Shown here: piece by piece, positions 8,969 to 16,016 of the stretch
Layout of the letters: every line of letters begins with the position of its first letter
Position numbering within the stretch: the stretch's first letter is position 1
DNA from: an uncultured Acetobacteraceae bacterium
Lineage (GTDB): Bacteria; Pseudomonadota; Alphaproteobacteria; Acetobacterales; Acetobacteraceae
Direction of reading: 5' to 3'
Assembly: GCA_937874445.1 (NCBI GenBank)
Contig: CALNAL010000026.1
Span: forward strand, 1 to 19,105
Length of the DNA stretch: 19,105 nucleotides
Position numbers and translations under genes: made by a program
Notes under the pieces: generated by a model
Databases searched by the model: none
The model's input: the letters and a program-made list of their open reading frames with translations, nothing else
What the model was told of the DNA's origin: nothing

Positions 8969-10239
8969 TTCTTCGCCCCGAACGGCCACCAGAGATGCCC
9001 TGTCTTGGCCTCGCCCGAGGCGGCGGCACCGTTCGCGCTCCCGCTCTTGCCGGCCAGATCGCTGTCGAGCAGGCGGGTAAAGCCGACCTGGCGGGCGAGA
9101 TCGGCGATCGCGGCGCGGAAGGCCCCTCCGCCACGCGCCACCGCCGGCTGGCCCAGCGTCGCCGCATTTCCCACCAGCCGCGGCAGATCGGGGATCACCA
9201 CGTCCAGTTTCGTGCGCAGCGCGTCCTCGATCTGGCGCCGGCTCAGGCCGCCGGGGCGCCCCGCCCGGTTCAGCACGAGCACCGGCCGCTGCACGCCCTC
9301 GATCGCGGACGGCAAGGCCAGCATGCGCAAGGTGTCCCGCACCCCGGCGAGGGAGGGATCGACCACGAAAATTCTCTGGTTCGCCGTTTCCAGCAGGTCC
9401 CGGTAGAGCGGCACCGGCGCGAACGGCACGTCGGCGATGATGAAATTGTAGCGCCGCCGCAGCGCGTCGGTGAGCTTGCTCGCCGCACCGGTCGCGTATT
9501 CCGGCATCACCGTCAGCTTTTCCTCGGCGGCCAGAACGTGCAGCCGATCGCTCACCGGCTGAGCGGCGCGCTCGGCCAGCAGGGCGTCGATGCGCTCAGG
9601 CGCCTCCAACGCGGTGCGCAGCCCCGAGCCCGGCCGGACATTGAGCAGGAAGGCCGTGGTTCCGGTCTGCAGATTGGCATCGAACAGCACCGTGTGGCGC
9701 CGGGCCGTCTGGCCGAAATGCCACGCCAGATTGACCGCCACCGTGGTGGCCCCGGCCCCGCCGCGCACGCCGGTCACGGTCAGCAGGCGACCGCCGAGAA
9801 CCGCCTCGGCGGTCGGCGCCTCGCCCAGGGCGAAGGGGCCGAAGTGCCGGGCGACGGTATCGCGGGTCAGCGGACGCGAAAGATATTCGGCGACGCCCAG
9901 TCCCCGCGTCACCGCCCGGTAGAAATCGACGCTGTCGATCTCGCCGACCACCAGGACCGAGACATGCGGCTCGACCACGTCGGAGAGATTCCCCAGCGCA
10001 GTCAGCGGCTGTTCCTCCCCCGAGACGTCGACGATCAGCACGCGGGGCGAGGGCAGCTTCTGCAGGGCCGCGATGGCAGCCCGGATGCCGCCCCGGCGGG
10101 TCTCCAGCGGGCCGGGGAGCAGGTCGGAGAGCCCGTCCCGCAACGCCGTTTCGGTGGCGGCATCGTTGACATAGGCCATCGCCGCCGCACGATCCGAGCG
10201 GCCGATTTCCACCGGGGTGCCGGATGCGACGGCGTCCAT
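8965..10239 (-). CDS. cpaE: CpaE/TadZ pilus localization protein (ParA/MinD-like)
   Basis: The protein is 424 residues from ATG 10239, or 425 from the adjacent GTG at 10242. It has a receiver-like N-terminal domain (about 15-135, with VLIVDVSG near 68-75) and a ParA/MinD-type ATPase domain (about 150-390). The ATPase domain has the atypical Walker A GVRGGAGATT near 157-166 and the switch motif VLFDANLQTG near 184-193. TadZ/CpaE proteins localise the Tad machine, often to a pole. The missing second Walker lysine (ATT instead of KTT) is a known trait of this family rather than damage. The GTG option would give a 4-bp GTGA overlap with the upstream lipoprotein gene and the ATG a 1-bp overlap; the ribosome site GGGAG fits both. 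Confidence 0.92.
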
Positions 10240-10559
10240 CACGAACCGCTCCCGATGGCCGAGGAAGCTCCCGCGGCGCCGGAGGCATTCGTCGGTCCGG
10301 AGCTCTTCGACGTGGAGCTGTTGGCCGGGAGAGGCTTCGGCTTGCCGTTCCAGAGGCGGGTCACGGCATCGATAGCCACCGGCGAATCCGGGTCCTGATC
10401 CTGCCGCCCGCGCTGCAGGTCGGCCGGATTGGCGACCATCGCGGTCAGGTTCTGATCGTTCACCCCGGTCTTGTGCCAGGTGTAGGGCTGGTTGAAGGGC
10501 TCAAAGCTGCCGCCGCACCCCGCCAGAACCAGCGGCACCAGAAGAACAAGGCTGCGCAT
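10239..10559 (-). CDS. cpaD: short CpaD-like pilus lipoprotein
   Basis: A 106-residue lipoprotein with a compact signal peptide and lipobox LAGC (Cys15). It carries NLTAMVANPADLQRGR (37-52), the signature segment that identifies the C-terminal part of CpaD-family pilus lipoproteins. Canonical CpaD is about 200 residues or more and often has a GCA-type cysteine ahead of this motif; here the position reads TGVNDQN and the N-terminal half is absent. The tail from about 78 on is Ser/Ala/Gly-rich. I prefer ATG 10559, preceded by a strong GGGGAGGGGCGG ribosome site, over ATG 10577 which overlaps the cpaC stop as ATGA but would add six residues before the signal peptide. It likely assists the CpaC secretin in the outer membrane. 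Confidence 0.78.
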   Translation of the reverse strand: MRSLVLLVPLVLAGCGGSFEPFNQPYTWHKTGVNDQNLTAMVANPADLQRGRQDQDPDSPVAIDAVTRLWNGKPKPLPANSSTSKSSGPTNASGAAGASSAIGSGS

Positions 10560-10573
10560 TCCGCCCCTCCCCC

Positions 10574-12364
10574 TCATTGTACCAGGAACCCGGCCTGGCC
10601 GGCCGCCGTCGCGGGCCTGGCCGGCCCCCCCGCAGCGCTGAGCGTCGATGGGGCCGCCGGAACGCGATCCTTGAACTGGTGCAGCAGCAGCACGCGCTTG
10701 GGCTCCGAGGCCGGATCCAGCCCATCCGTCGGCGAACGCAAGGCCCGCAGATTATCGACCGGCTTCACGACATAGGGCGTGACGATGATCACCAGCTCGG
10801 TTTCCTTGCGCTGGAAGGCGCTGGAGCGGAACAGCGCTCCCAGCACCGGCAGGTCGCCGAGCCCCGGCAGCCCGTTGGCATTCTGCTCCCCGCTGTCCTG
10901 CAACAGTCCGGCGATGGCGAAGCTCTGTCCCGAGCCCAGCTCCACCGTCGTCTCGGCACGACGCACCAGCAGGGCGGGGATCGTGATCGAGGAGGTCGCG
11001 GAAACACTCATCGTGACCGCCCCGGTGGTGGTCAGCTCGCTGACCTCGGGGCTGACGTGCAGGTTGATGCGCCCGTCGGAGAGCACGGTCGGCACGAAGG
11101 CCAGGGTGATGCCGTAGCGCTTGAACTCGACGCTGATCTGCCCGTTGGTGCCCTGCGCGACCGGGACGGGGAACTCGCCACCGACCAGGAAGCTCGCCGG
11201 CTCGCCGCTCATCGTGGTCAGATTCGGCTCGGCCAGCAGATGCACCAGGCTGTCCTGCGACAGCGCATCGATGGTGGCATTGAGATCGTTGAAGCCGACC
11301 ACCGCGGTGCCCATCGAATTGATCCCGAAAGGCGACAGGGCATAATTCGTGGCAGCGGCAGCAGAGGCCAGATTCGCCCCCGGCGTGGCTCCCATCACGC
11401 CCCAACGCCCGAGAGTTCCCGCGGCCGTCCAGTTGATCCCCAGCGCCCGGCTGACCTGGCGCGACATCTCGGCGATGCGCACCCGCAACGCCACCTGCGT
11501 CTTGCCGCCGGCAATGATCTGGTTCTCGACCGTCTGCCCCTCGCCGAGGTAGCCGCGGGCGACCGAAGCCGCGCGGGCCGCCTCGGCGGCGGTCTCCACG
11601 CGCCCGCTCAGCAGCAGACCCCGCTGCTGGGAGCGGACGGTCACCTGCGCCGACGGCATCAGCCGGCTGATGGCCCCCTGTGCCTCGCGCGCCGCATAGT
11701 CGGAGCGGGTCACGGAAACCGAGAACTGGGCCAGGATGGCGCCGGCGGCATCCATCGCCGCCACGGTCGTGCGCCCCGGACCCACGCCGAAAATGAACAA
11801 CGTGTTGGCGCTGGCCGGGCGGACCTCGGCCACCTTCGGATCGGCCTCGAACACATTGGCCGCCGCGGCCGGCAGGGTCACCACCTGCCCTGCCCCGACC
11901 TCCAGCGCCAGCGGACGAAGCACCGCATCACGCACCGGCCGGCCCGGCACCGAGGGGCTGACCTGAGGCGCCCCACCTTGTGGAACGCCCCCCTGGGGAA
12001 TGGCCGTCTGAGGAACCGCCGCCGGAGCGGGCGCGGGCAGCACCGACGGAGCCGCCACGGAAACGCCGGAGGACGGCACTTCCGCTCCGGCCACCGGCAC
12101 CGCGACGGGGATCGCCGCAACGGGGGCCGCCCCTCCCGCAGCCGCCAGCGGGCCAAGCTGGGAGGCCGGCAGTGCGGTCGCCTCGATGGCCTCCGGCGAA
12201 AACGTGGTCGTCGAAGGTCGCACCACCGTCGGCGGCGGAGCCACCTCGCCGGCATGCGCCGACAGAAACGGCACGCCCGCCAACAGCGCCGCCATCAGGG
12301 GCAGCGCGGCAAGCCGGGGGAAGGAACGCCAGCGGGCGACCGATCCATGCACGTGCTGGCCCAT
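10574..12364 (-). CDS. cpaC: CpaC/RcpA outer-membrane secretin
   Basis: The 596-residue protein has a signal peptide (about 1-38, ending AHA), then a Pro/Ala/Val-rich segment (about 40-143) that includes the near-repeat QGGVPQGGAPQ. A pilus N-terminal domain (about 148-220), a BON-like domain (about 225-285) and the secretin β-domain (about 370-535) follow. The secretin signature GLPGLGDLPVLGALF is at 498-512. It forms the outer-membrane channel through which the Flp pilus leaves the cell. The start ATG 12364 shares one base with the cpaB stop (TGATG). The extended low-complexity stretch after the signal peptide makes it somewhat longer than typical CpaC (about 500 residues). Residues after about 540 form a non-conserved tail. 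Confidence 0.95.
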   Translation of the reverse strand: MGQHVHGSVARWRSFPRLAALPLMAALLAGVPFLSAHAGEVAPPPTVVRPSTTTFSPEAIEATALPASQLGPLAAAGGAAPVAAIPVAVPVAGAEVPSSGVSVAAPSVLPAPAPAAVPQTAIPQGGVPQGGAPQVSPSVPGRPVRDAVLRPLALEVGAGQVVTLPAAAANVFEADPKVAEVRPASANTLFIFGVGPGRTTVAAMDAAGAILAQFSVSVTRSDYAAREAQGAISRLMPSAQVTVRSQQRGLLLSGRVETAAEAARAASVARGYLGEGQTVENQIIAGGKTQVALRVRIAEMSRQVSRALGINWTAAGTLGRWGVMGATPGANLASAAAATNYALSPFGINSMGTAVVGFNDLNATIDALSQDSLVHLLAEPNLTTMSGEPASFLVGGEFPVPVAQGTNGQISVEFKRYGITLAFVPTVLSDGRINLHVSPEVSELTTTGAVTMSVSATSSITIPALLVRRAETTVELGSGQSFAIAGLLQDSGEQNANGLPGLGDLPVLGALFRSSAFQRKETELVIIVTPYVVKPVDNLRALRSPTDGLDPASEPKRVLLLHQFKDRVPAAPSTLSAAGGPARPATAAGQAGFLVQ

Positions 12365-13218
12365 CAGAACTTGAACTCCTTGCCTTCCCCGGCACCATTG
12401 AAGACCCGCATGACGCTCGGCCCCTGGGTCTGGGTCTTGCTCGACAGGGCATTGGAGACATCGCTCGCCCATGTCGGGGCCGTCTTCGGATCGTTTCCCG
12501 CGGCCGCCGCCGGAGTCCCCGGCATCGACGACCTCACCGCCAGCGACAGCCGCCCGATGCGGGCCGCGACCTGAATCTTTTCCGCCTCCGAGGCCCCCAC
12601 CTCCAGGGTCACGGTCCGGGCGGCCTGCGCACTCGTGCCCCCCGGCAGGGGTCCCCCGGCAAGATGCTGGTCGATGGCGATCACCCGCGCCCCCTCGAGC
12701 ACGGTCTCGGCGACCACCCGCCGGCCAGGGGCCAGATCCGGCGCATCGATCTGCTGGGTCAGGATCACGTCCACCGTATCGCCCGGCCAGATCAGCCCGG
12801 CCGACCCGCTGACGGCATCCACCGCCACGGTGACCGCGCGCTTGCCCGGCCGCAGCACCGCGGCGAGGAAGCCGTGATCGCCGGGCTTGAGCAGATCCTC
12901 CTGGATGATCGGCGTGTTCGCCCCCACGGACCGGCGCGCCATCGCGCCAACCACCGCCAGCCGCGCCTCCGGCGTATCCGGCAGCGCCCCGGCGGGCACC
13001 GCATCGCGGGCGACCTGCAGCACGGCGATGTCGTCGGGCTTGATCATCGCCCCGGCCGCCAGCGAATGCGCCGCGGAGATCACCGCGGTCGTGGTATGTT
13101 GCACCGGCGCGGGCGCCGTGGCCTGGGGCCGCGTCGGCGCGAGCGTCACGTAGCCGATGCCCAGAAACCCCGCGAGGCCAACCAGGACCAGCAGACCAAG
13201 AAAAAAGCGTGCGATCAT
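12364..13218 (-). CDS. cpaB: CpaB/RcpC pilus assembly protein
   Basis: The 284-residue protein has one N-terminal membrane helix (about 4-24), a SAF domain (about 45-112, with GAMIKPDDI and GANTPIIQEDLL), and the RcpC/CpaB domain (about 115-250) with KRAVTVAVDAVSGSAGLIWPGDTVDVIL-type sequence. It is periplasmic, anchored in the inner membrane, and works with the secretin CpaC. ATG 13218 overlaps the cpaA stop as ATGA, which fixes the start; the longer open frame lacks similarity. Length is normal. Nothing anomalous is seen. Confidence 0.94.
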   Translation of the reverse strand: MIARFFLGLLVLVGLAGFLGIGYVTLAPTRPQATAPAPVQHTTTAVISAAHSLAAGAMIKPDDIAVLQVARDAVPAGALPDTPEARLAVVGAMARRSVGANTPIIQEDLLKPGDHGFLAAVLRPGKRAVTVAVDAVSGSAGLIWPGDTVDVILTQQIDAPDLAPGRRVVAETVLEGARVIAIDQHLAGGPLPGGTSAQAARTVTLEVGASEAEKIQVAARIGRLSLAVRSSMPGTPAAAAGNDPKTAPTWASDVSNALSSKTQTQGPSVMRVFNGAGEGKEFKF

Positions 13219-13727
13219 GATGAAGCGCCCTGCACCAACGCGAGCATCCCGGCGGCGGCAATCGCGACGGCATAGGGGAGAGGCCCGCCGCGCCTGATTC
13301 TCCAGCACTCCACCCGCCAGACACGACGGGGCAACGACAATCCCCGCCCGCCGACCAGCGCGGGTTCAGGCACGCAGCGCCGCCCCGCCAGATAGATCAG
13401 GGCGAGCACACCGCCGGCCAACCCGACCCACAACAGGAAGCCCGGCACAAGCCACGGCGGAACAGCCACCGCGCCGGCGCCGAGGAGCTTGACGTCCCCG
13501 CCCCCGAGCCATCCCATCAGCCAGCAGATTGTTCCGGCGACGAACACGCCCCCTCCTGCAACGATGCTTCCCAGCAGATCCCCAGCCCAAAGCCGCAATG
13601 CCACCCCGGCGGCCAGCAGCACCAGCGGAACAACATTCGGAATGTTTCGACTGGCAACATCATGGACGGCAGCCACCCCGAACATCCCCAGGCAAGCCAC
13701 CATCAGAATGGACGGAATGCCAATCAT
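13215..13727 (-). CDS. cpaA: CpaA/TadV prepilin peptidase (A24)
   Basis: The 170-residue membrane aspartic protease removes the leader of Flp and TadE-like prepilins. The two catalytic aspartates are D23 in HDVASRNIPN and D78 in GGGDVKLLGA (the GxGD motif). About five hydrophobic segments span the protein, and there is no methyltransferase domain, as usual for TadV-type enzymes. I choose ATG 13727 (MIGIPS), 127 bp after the flp stop. ATG 13796 would add 23 polar residues with no helix. cpaA begins the chain of overlapping pilus genes. Confidence 0.9.
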   Translation of the reverse strand: MIGIPSILMVACLGMFGVAAVHDVASRNIPNVVPLVLLAAGVALRLWAGDLLGSIVAGGGVFVAGTICWLMGWLGGGDVKLLGAGAVAVPPWLVPGFLLWVGLAGGVLALIYLAGRRCVPEPALVGGRGLSLPRRVWRVECWRIRRGGPLPYAVAIAAAGMLALVQGASS

Positions 13728-13854
13728 ACGGATGTCCCGCCTGCTGATTGGTGTTGGCCAGACAGGTTCTCGTTCCGAGCTGGCCAGGACAGCCATCAAA
13801 CCAGCCGCCCCGGCCGCCCGGATACCGGCTCGTTCCGGTAAACGATCGACGTCG

Positions 13855-14046
13855 TTACTGATGCAGGTTGCCGCTGACGTTGTTGAACAGCAAGCCAAGG
13901 TTGGTGCCCAGGGTCCGGACCGCGGCAAGAATGGCCAGCGCGACGGCGGCCGCGATCAGCCCGTATTCCAGCGCGGTCACGCCACGCTTATCGAGACCCA
14001 TCCGGTGGCCCCAGACGATCGCGGTATGTTTGATCAGCTCGTACAT
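13855..14046 (-). CDS. flp: Flp pilin, major subunit
   Basis: The 63-residue prepilin has a 22-residue leader ending in DKRG. The likely cleavage is between G22 and V23, followed by VTALEYGLIAAAVALAIL. Glu27 at mature position +5 followed by Tyr is the diagnostic Flp/Fap feature, and residues 23-45 form the hydrophobic assembly helix. The mature form would be 41 residues. It is processed by CpaA and polymerised by CpaF/TadB/TadC. AAGGA and AGAGA stretches lie ahead of ATG 14046. It stands alone between two gaps, with an AT-rich promoter-like region upstream; in other Tad loci flp transcripts are the most abundant. Confidence 0.95.
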   Translation of the reverse strand: MYELIKHTAIVWGHRMGLDKRGVTALEYGLIAAAVALAILAAVRTLGTNLGLLFNNVSGNLHQ

Positions 14047-14368
14047 AAGTCTCTCTGTCCTTCGCTTTCACGCTCGACCGGGCGCCCATCGCCCAGCCTC
14101 CGCCTCATAAAGCACAGCCGGTGTCGAGTTTACCGATAATTTACCCATGACAATTTATAACAATTCTCTCAAAAAATATCCTAAACGTTACTCCCAAAAC
14201 CTTCCTGAAAGCCTTCCGCACCGAACTTCGCTTCGTTCCCGGCATGGCCGGCCTGCTCAAAACGAGCAGGGCGTCGCCTCATAACACGAATGCCGTCGAA
14301 AAATTAAGCAAAAGTGCATATCTCTCTACCGTTACGACGCCTTGCTTTCGTTGTGACGCCTCGGATTC
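14047..14368 (-). promoter_or_regulatory. AT-rich region upstream of flp, likely Tad promoter
   Basis: These 322 bp hold no gene. The stretch 14127-14192 is strikingly AT-rich for this genome (minus strand contains TTGTTATAAATTGTCATG and TTTAGGATATTTTTTGAG), as expected of a promoter for the pilin gene. I cannot fix a -35/-10 pair with proper spacing, and see no full CtrA box (TTAA-N7-TTAA) or σ54 site. A perfect hairpin lies at 14252-14270, between this stretch and the transglycosylase stop. Confidence 0.5.
14252..14270. terminator. perfect 7-bp hairpin between transglycosylase and flp
   Basis: CCTGCTC (14252-14258) and GAGCAGG (14264-14270) form a perfect stem around the loop AAAAC. It lies 99 bp beyond the transglycosylase stop in the minus direction. 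No U-tract follows on either strand, so termination is only a possibility; it could also be a binding site. Confidence 0.3.
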
Positions 14369-15076
14369 CTACTTTATCGCAATGATTCGCGGACCATTCC
14401 CCGGCCGGGGCGGCGCAATCACACGAACCCCGAACGCCACCGTTTTCTCCGGCGGAGCCCCCAGCACCCCCCATTCGGCCAGGACGCGATCCCGGTAGGG
14501 CAGCCCGAACTTCAGCTCGGCGGAATGATAGCCTGCCACCGCCCCTTCCCAGCTCCCCGTGCGTTCGTGCAGCTCGATCAGGAAACGTGCCGCGTAGGTG
14601 GCGTTGGCATAGGGGTCGAAGGCCTCTTCCAGCGAGGCGAATGCTTTCGGATGATAGTACAGATTGACCTGGAAGCAGCCGACGTCGATCGAATTCGTCC
14701 GGGTGGCCTGCAGCGCGGCCACGGCCGCGATCGCCTCGTTCCTGTCCCGGAAATACGAGGAATTCCCCATCGCATCGACCGACCACGGCCACGCCGCCAC
14801 CCCCTGCGGTCCCTGCCGTCCGGTCTCGATATGGCCGATCGCCAGCAGCAGCCCCCGCGGGATGCCGAACCGCTGCTCGGCGATCCGCCCGGCATCCGCA
14901 CAGACCCCCCAATCCGATTGGCCGGAGGCCGATTTTCCGGCCCCCGATTTTCCGGGAACCGACGTGTCGGGCGCCGCCTGAACAACCGGCTGTTCCGCCA
15001 TGGCCGGCCGGGGCGCGCCGGCCCAGGACAGTCCCGCCACGACCGCCAGCGCACCGAGGGGAAGGGAGAACTTCAT
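14369..15076 (-). CDS. secreted lytic transglycosylase (SLT domain)
   Basis: The 235-residue protein has a signal peptide (about 1-27, ending AMA), a short Gly/Ser/Lys linker, and an SLT/lysozyme-like domain (about 56-205). The probable catalytic glutamate is E84 in AIGHIETGRQG, and IDVGCFQVNLYYHP (130-143) is the strongly conserved second motif. C59 and C134 may form a disulfide. It would cleave peptidoglycan glycan strands with formation of 1,6-anhydro-muramic ends, making room for a trans-envelope machine such as the CpaC/CpaB channel. ATG 15076 overlaps the regulator's stop as ATGA, so the two are translationally coupled. Its position just upstream of flp supports a role in the Tad system. 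Confidence 0.88.
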   Translation of the reverse strand: MKFSLPLGALAVVAGLSWAGAPRPAMAEQPVVQAAPDTSVPGKSGAGKSASGQSDWGVCADAGRIAEQRFGIPRGLLLAIGHIETGRQGPQGVAAWPWSVDAMGNSSYFRDRNEAIAAVAALQATRTNSIDVGCFQVNLYYHPKAFASLEEAFDPYANATYAARFLIELHERTGSWEGAVAGYHSAELKFGLPYRDRVLAEWGVLGAPPEKTVAFGVRVIAPPRPGNGPRIIAIK

Positions 15077-15789
15077 GCCGCTGCCAGTCGCCGTTCGGTC
15101 CGCGCCATATGCACGGCTTCCGGACACGAGGTATCGGGCGGAGCGCGCAAGGTCAAGCCACTGCCCCACACGGTGGCCACCAGGTCGGGAGCCCCCCGGG
15201 CCGAGAGTTTCTTGCGCAGCTTGCAGACGATCACATCCAGGGTCCGCAGCGCCGGCCCCTCCTCCGCCCCATAGACATGATTGACGATGCTGCTCTTGGA
15301 GTGGACCACGCCGGGGCGCAGGAACAGAAGTTCCAGGATGGCATATTCCTTCGGGGTCAGCGCGACCGGATGGCCGTACACGCTCACCTCCATCCGCCCC
15401 AGGCGCAACTCCGCCTCGCCCGCCTTCAGGGTGGCGCCGGCCTGCCCGCGGAAACGCCGGGCGATGGCCCGCAACCGCGCCCGCAGCTCGTCGGGAACGC
15501 AGGCGGAAGAAACCACGTCATCGGCGCCCGCTTCCAGCAGGGCCGTGCGGGTGGCGCTGTCGGGCACCCCGCAAACCAGCACCGGCAGGACCACCCCGTC
15601 GCGACGCAGCCGCGACAGAACCGCCGGGGCGCTCACCAGCAGCAGAATTGCATCGTAGTCGTAGGCCAGCAGGAACTCGCGCGCCTCGGAGAGCGTCGCC
15701 GCATCAAAGAGGAGCCCCGGCCCCGACAGGTTGGCCTGCAGGCCCCGCTCCCCCCGTCCCTGTTCCGCAGTCACCGCCAGAACGCGCAT
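15073..15789 (-). CDS. CtrA-like response regulator with degenerate receiver
   Basis: The 238-residue protein resembles CtrA/OmpR-type regulators. The receiver-like domain covers about 1-112 and the winged-helix DNA-binding domain about 125-218 (LTPKEYAILELLFLRPG, TLDVIVCKLRKKL, TVWGSG). The receiver lacks the phosphorylation chemistry. The segment YDYDAILLLVSAP places Leu51 where CtrA has the phospho-acceptor Asp51. The N-terminal acidic pair is replaced by TAEQ, and the conserved Lys-Pro region reads SSACVP. I choose ATG 15789 because MRVLAV is where CtrA begins and GGCGAGGACGAG precedes it; ATG 15831 is an alternative. It probably acts without phosphorylation and may control the divergent Tad units. 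In Caulobacter CtrA controls pilA, which supports the idea but does not prove it. Confidence 0.87.
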   Translation of the reverse strand: MRVLAVTAEQGRGERGLQANLSGPGLLFDAATLSEAREFLLAYDYDAILLLVSAPAVLSRLRRDGVVLPVLVCGVPDSATRTALLEAGADDVVSSACVPDELRARLRAIARRFRGQAGATLKAGEAELRLGRMEVSVYGHPVALTPKEYAILELLFLRPGVVHSKSSIVNHVYGAEEGPALRTLDVIVCKLRKKLSARGAPDLVATVWGSGLTLRAPPDTSCPEAVHMARTERRLAAA

Positions 15790-16016
15790 CTCGTCCTCGC
15801 CACCCCGATCCTGGGACAGGATCCTATTCATGTAGGCGACCCGACGAAATTGGCCGGAGGGACGAGTTGCCCCCTGAAAGGGTAGTCCGAAAGTACTAAT
15901 CCAAGGTAGCCGGATGACGCTTGCCCGCGATGGGCCCACTCTCGCGCGCCCCCTTGCAGGATGGGGACGAACTGGGCCATGCCAGAATAGGATCATCCCC
16001 CTTGGAGAACGCCTTC
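15790..16016. promoter_or_regulatory. divergent intergenic region
   Basis: This 227-bp gap separates the regulator (leftward) from the GT-C gene (rightward) and must hold both promoters unless the units are driven from elsewhere. A less GC-rich patch at about 15876-15906 contains two similar stretches, GAAAGGGTAGTCC and GAAAGTACTAATCC. I see no clear -35/-10 pair. A ribosome site GGAG (16003-16006 region) precedes ATG 16017. Confidence 0.3.

Noticed and set aside
9000..10239. Loss of the Walker A lysine in CpaE as a sign of inactivation
   Set aside because: An altered Walker A is common in TadZ/CpaE proteins, so it is a family trait.
10574..13324. 916-residue open frame as a CpaB-CpaC fusion
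   Set aside because: The upstream part is out of frame with real CpaB, which is complete in its own frame; CpaC starts at 12364.
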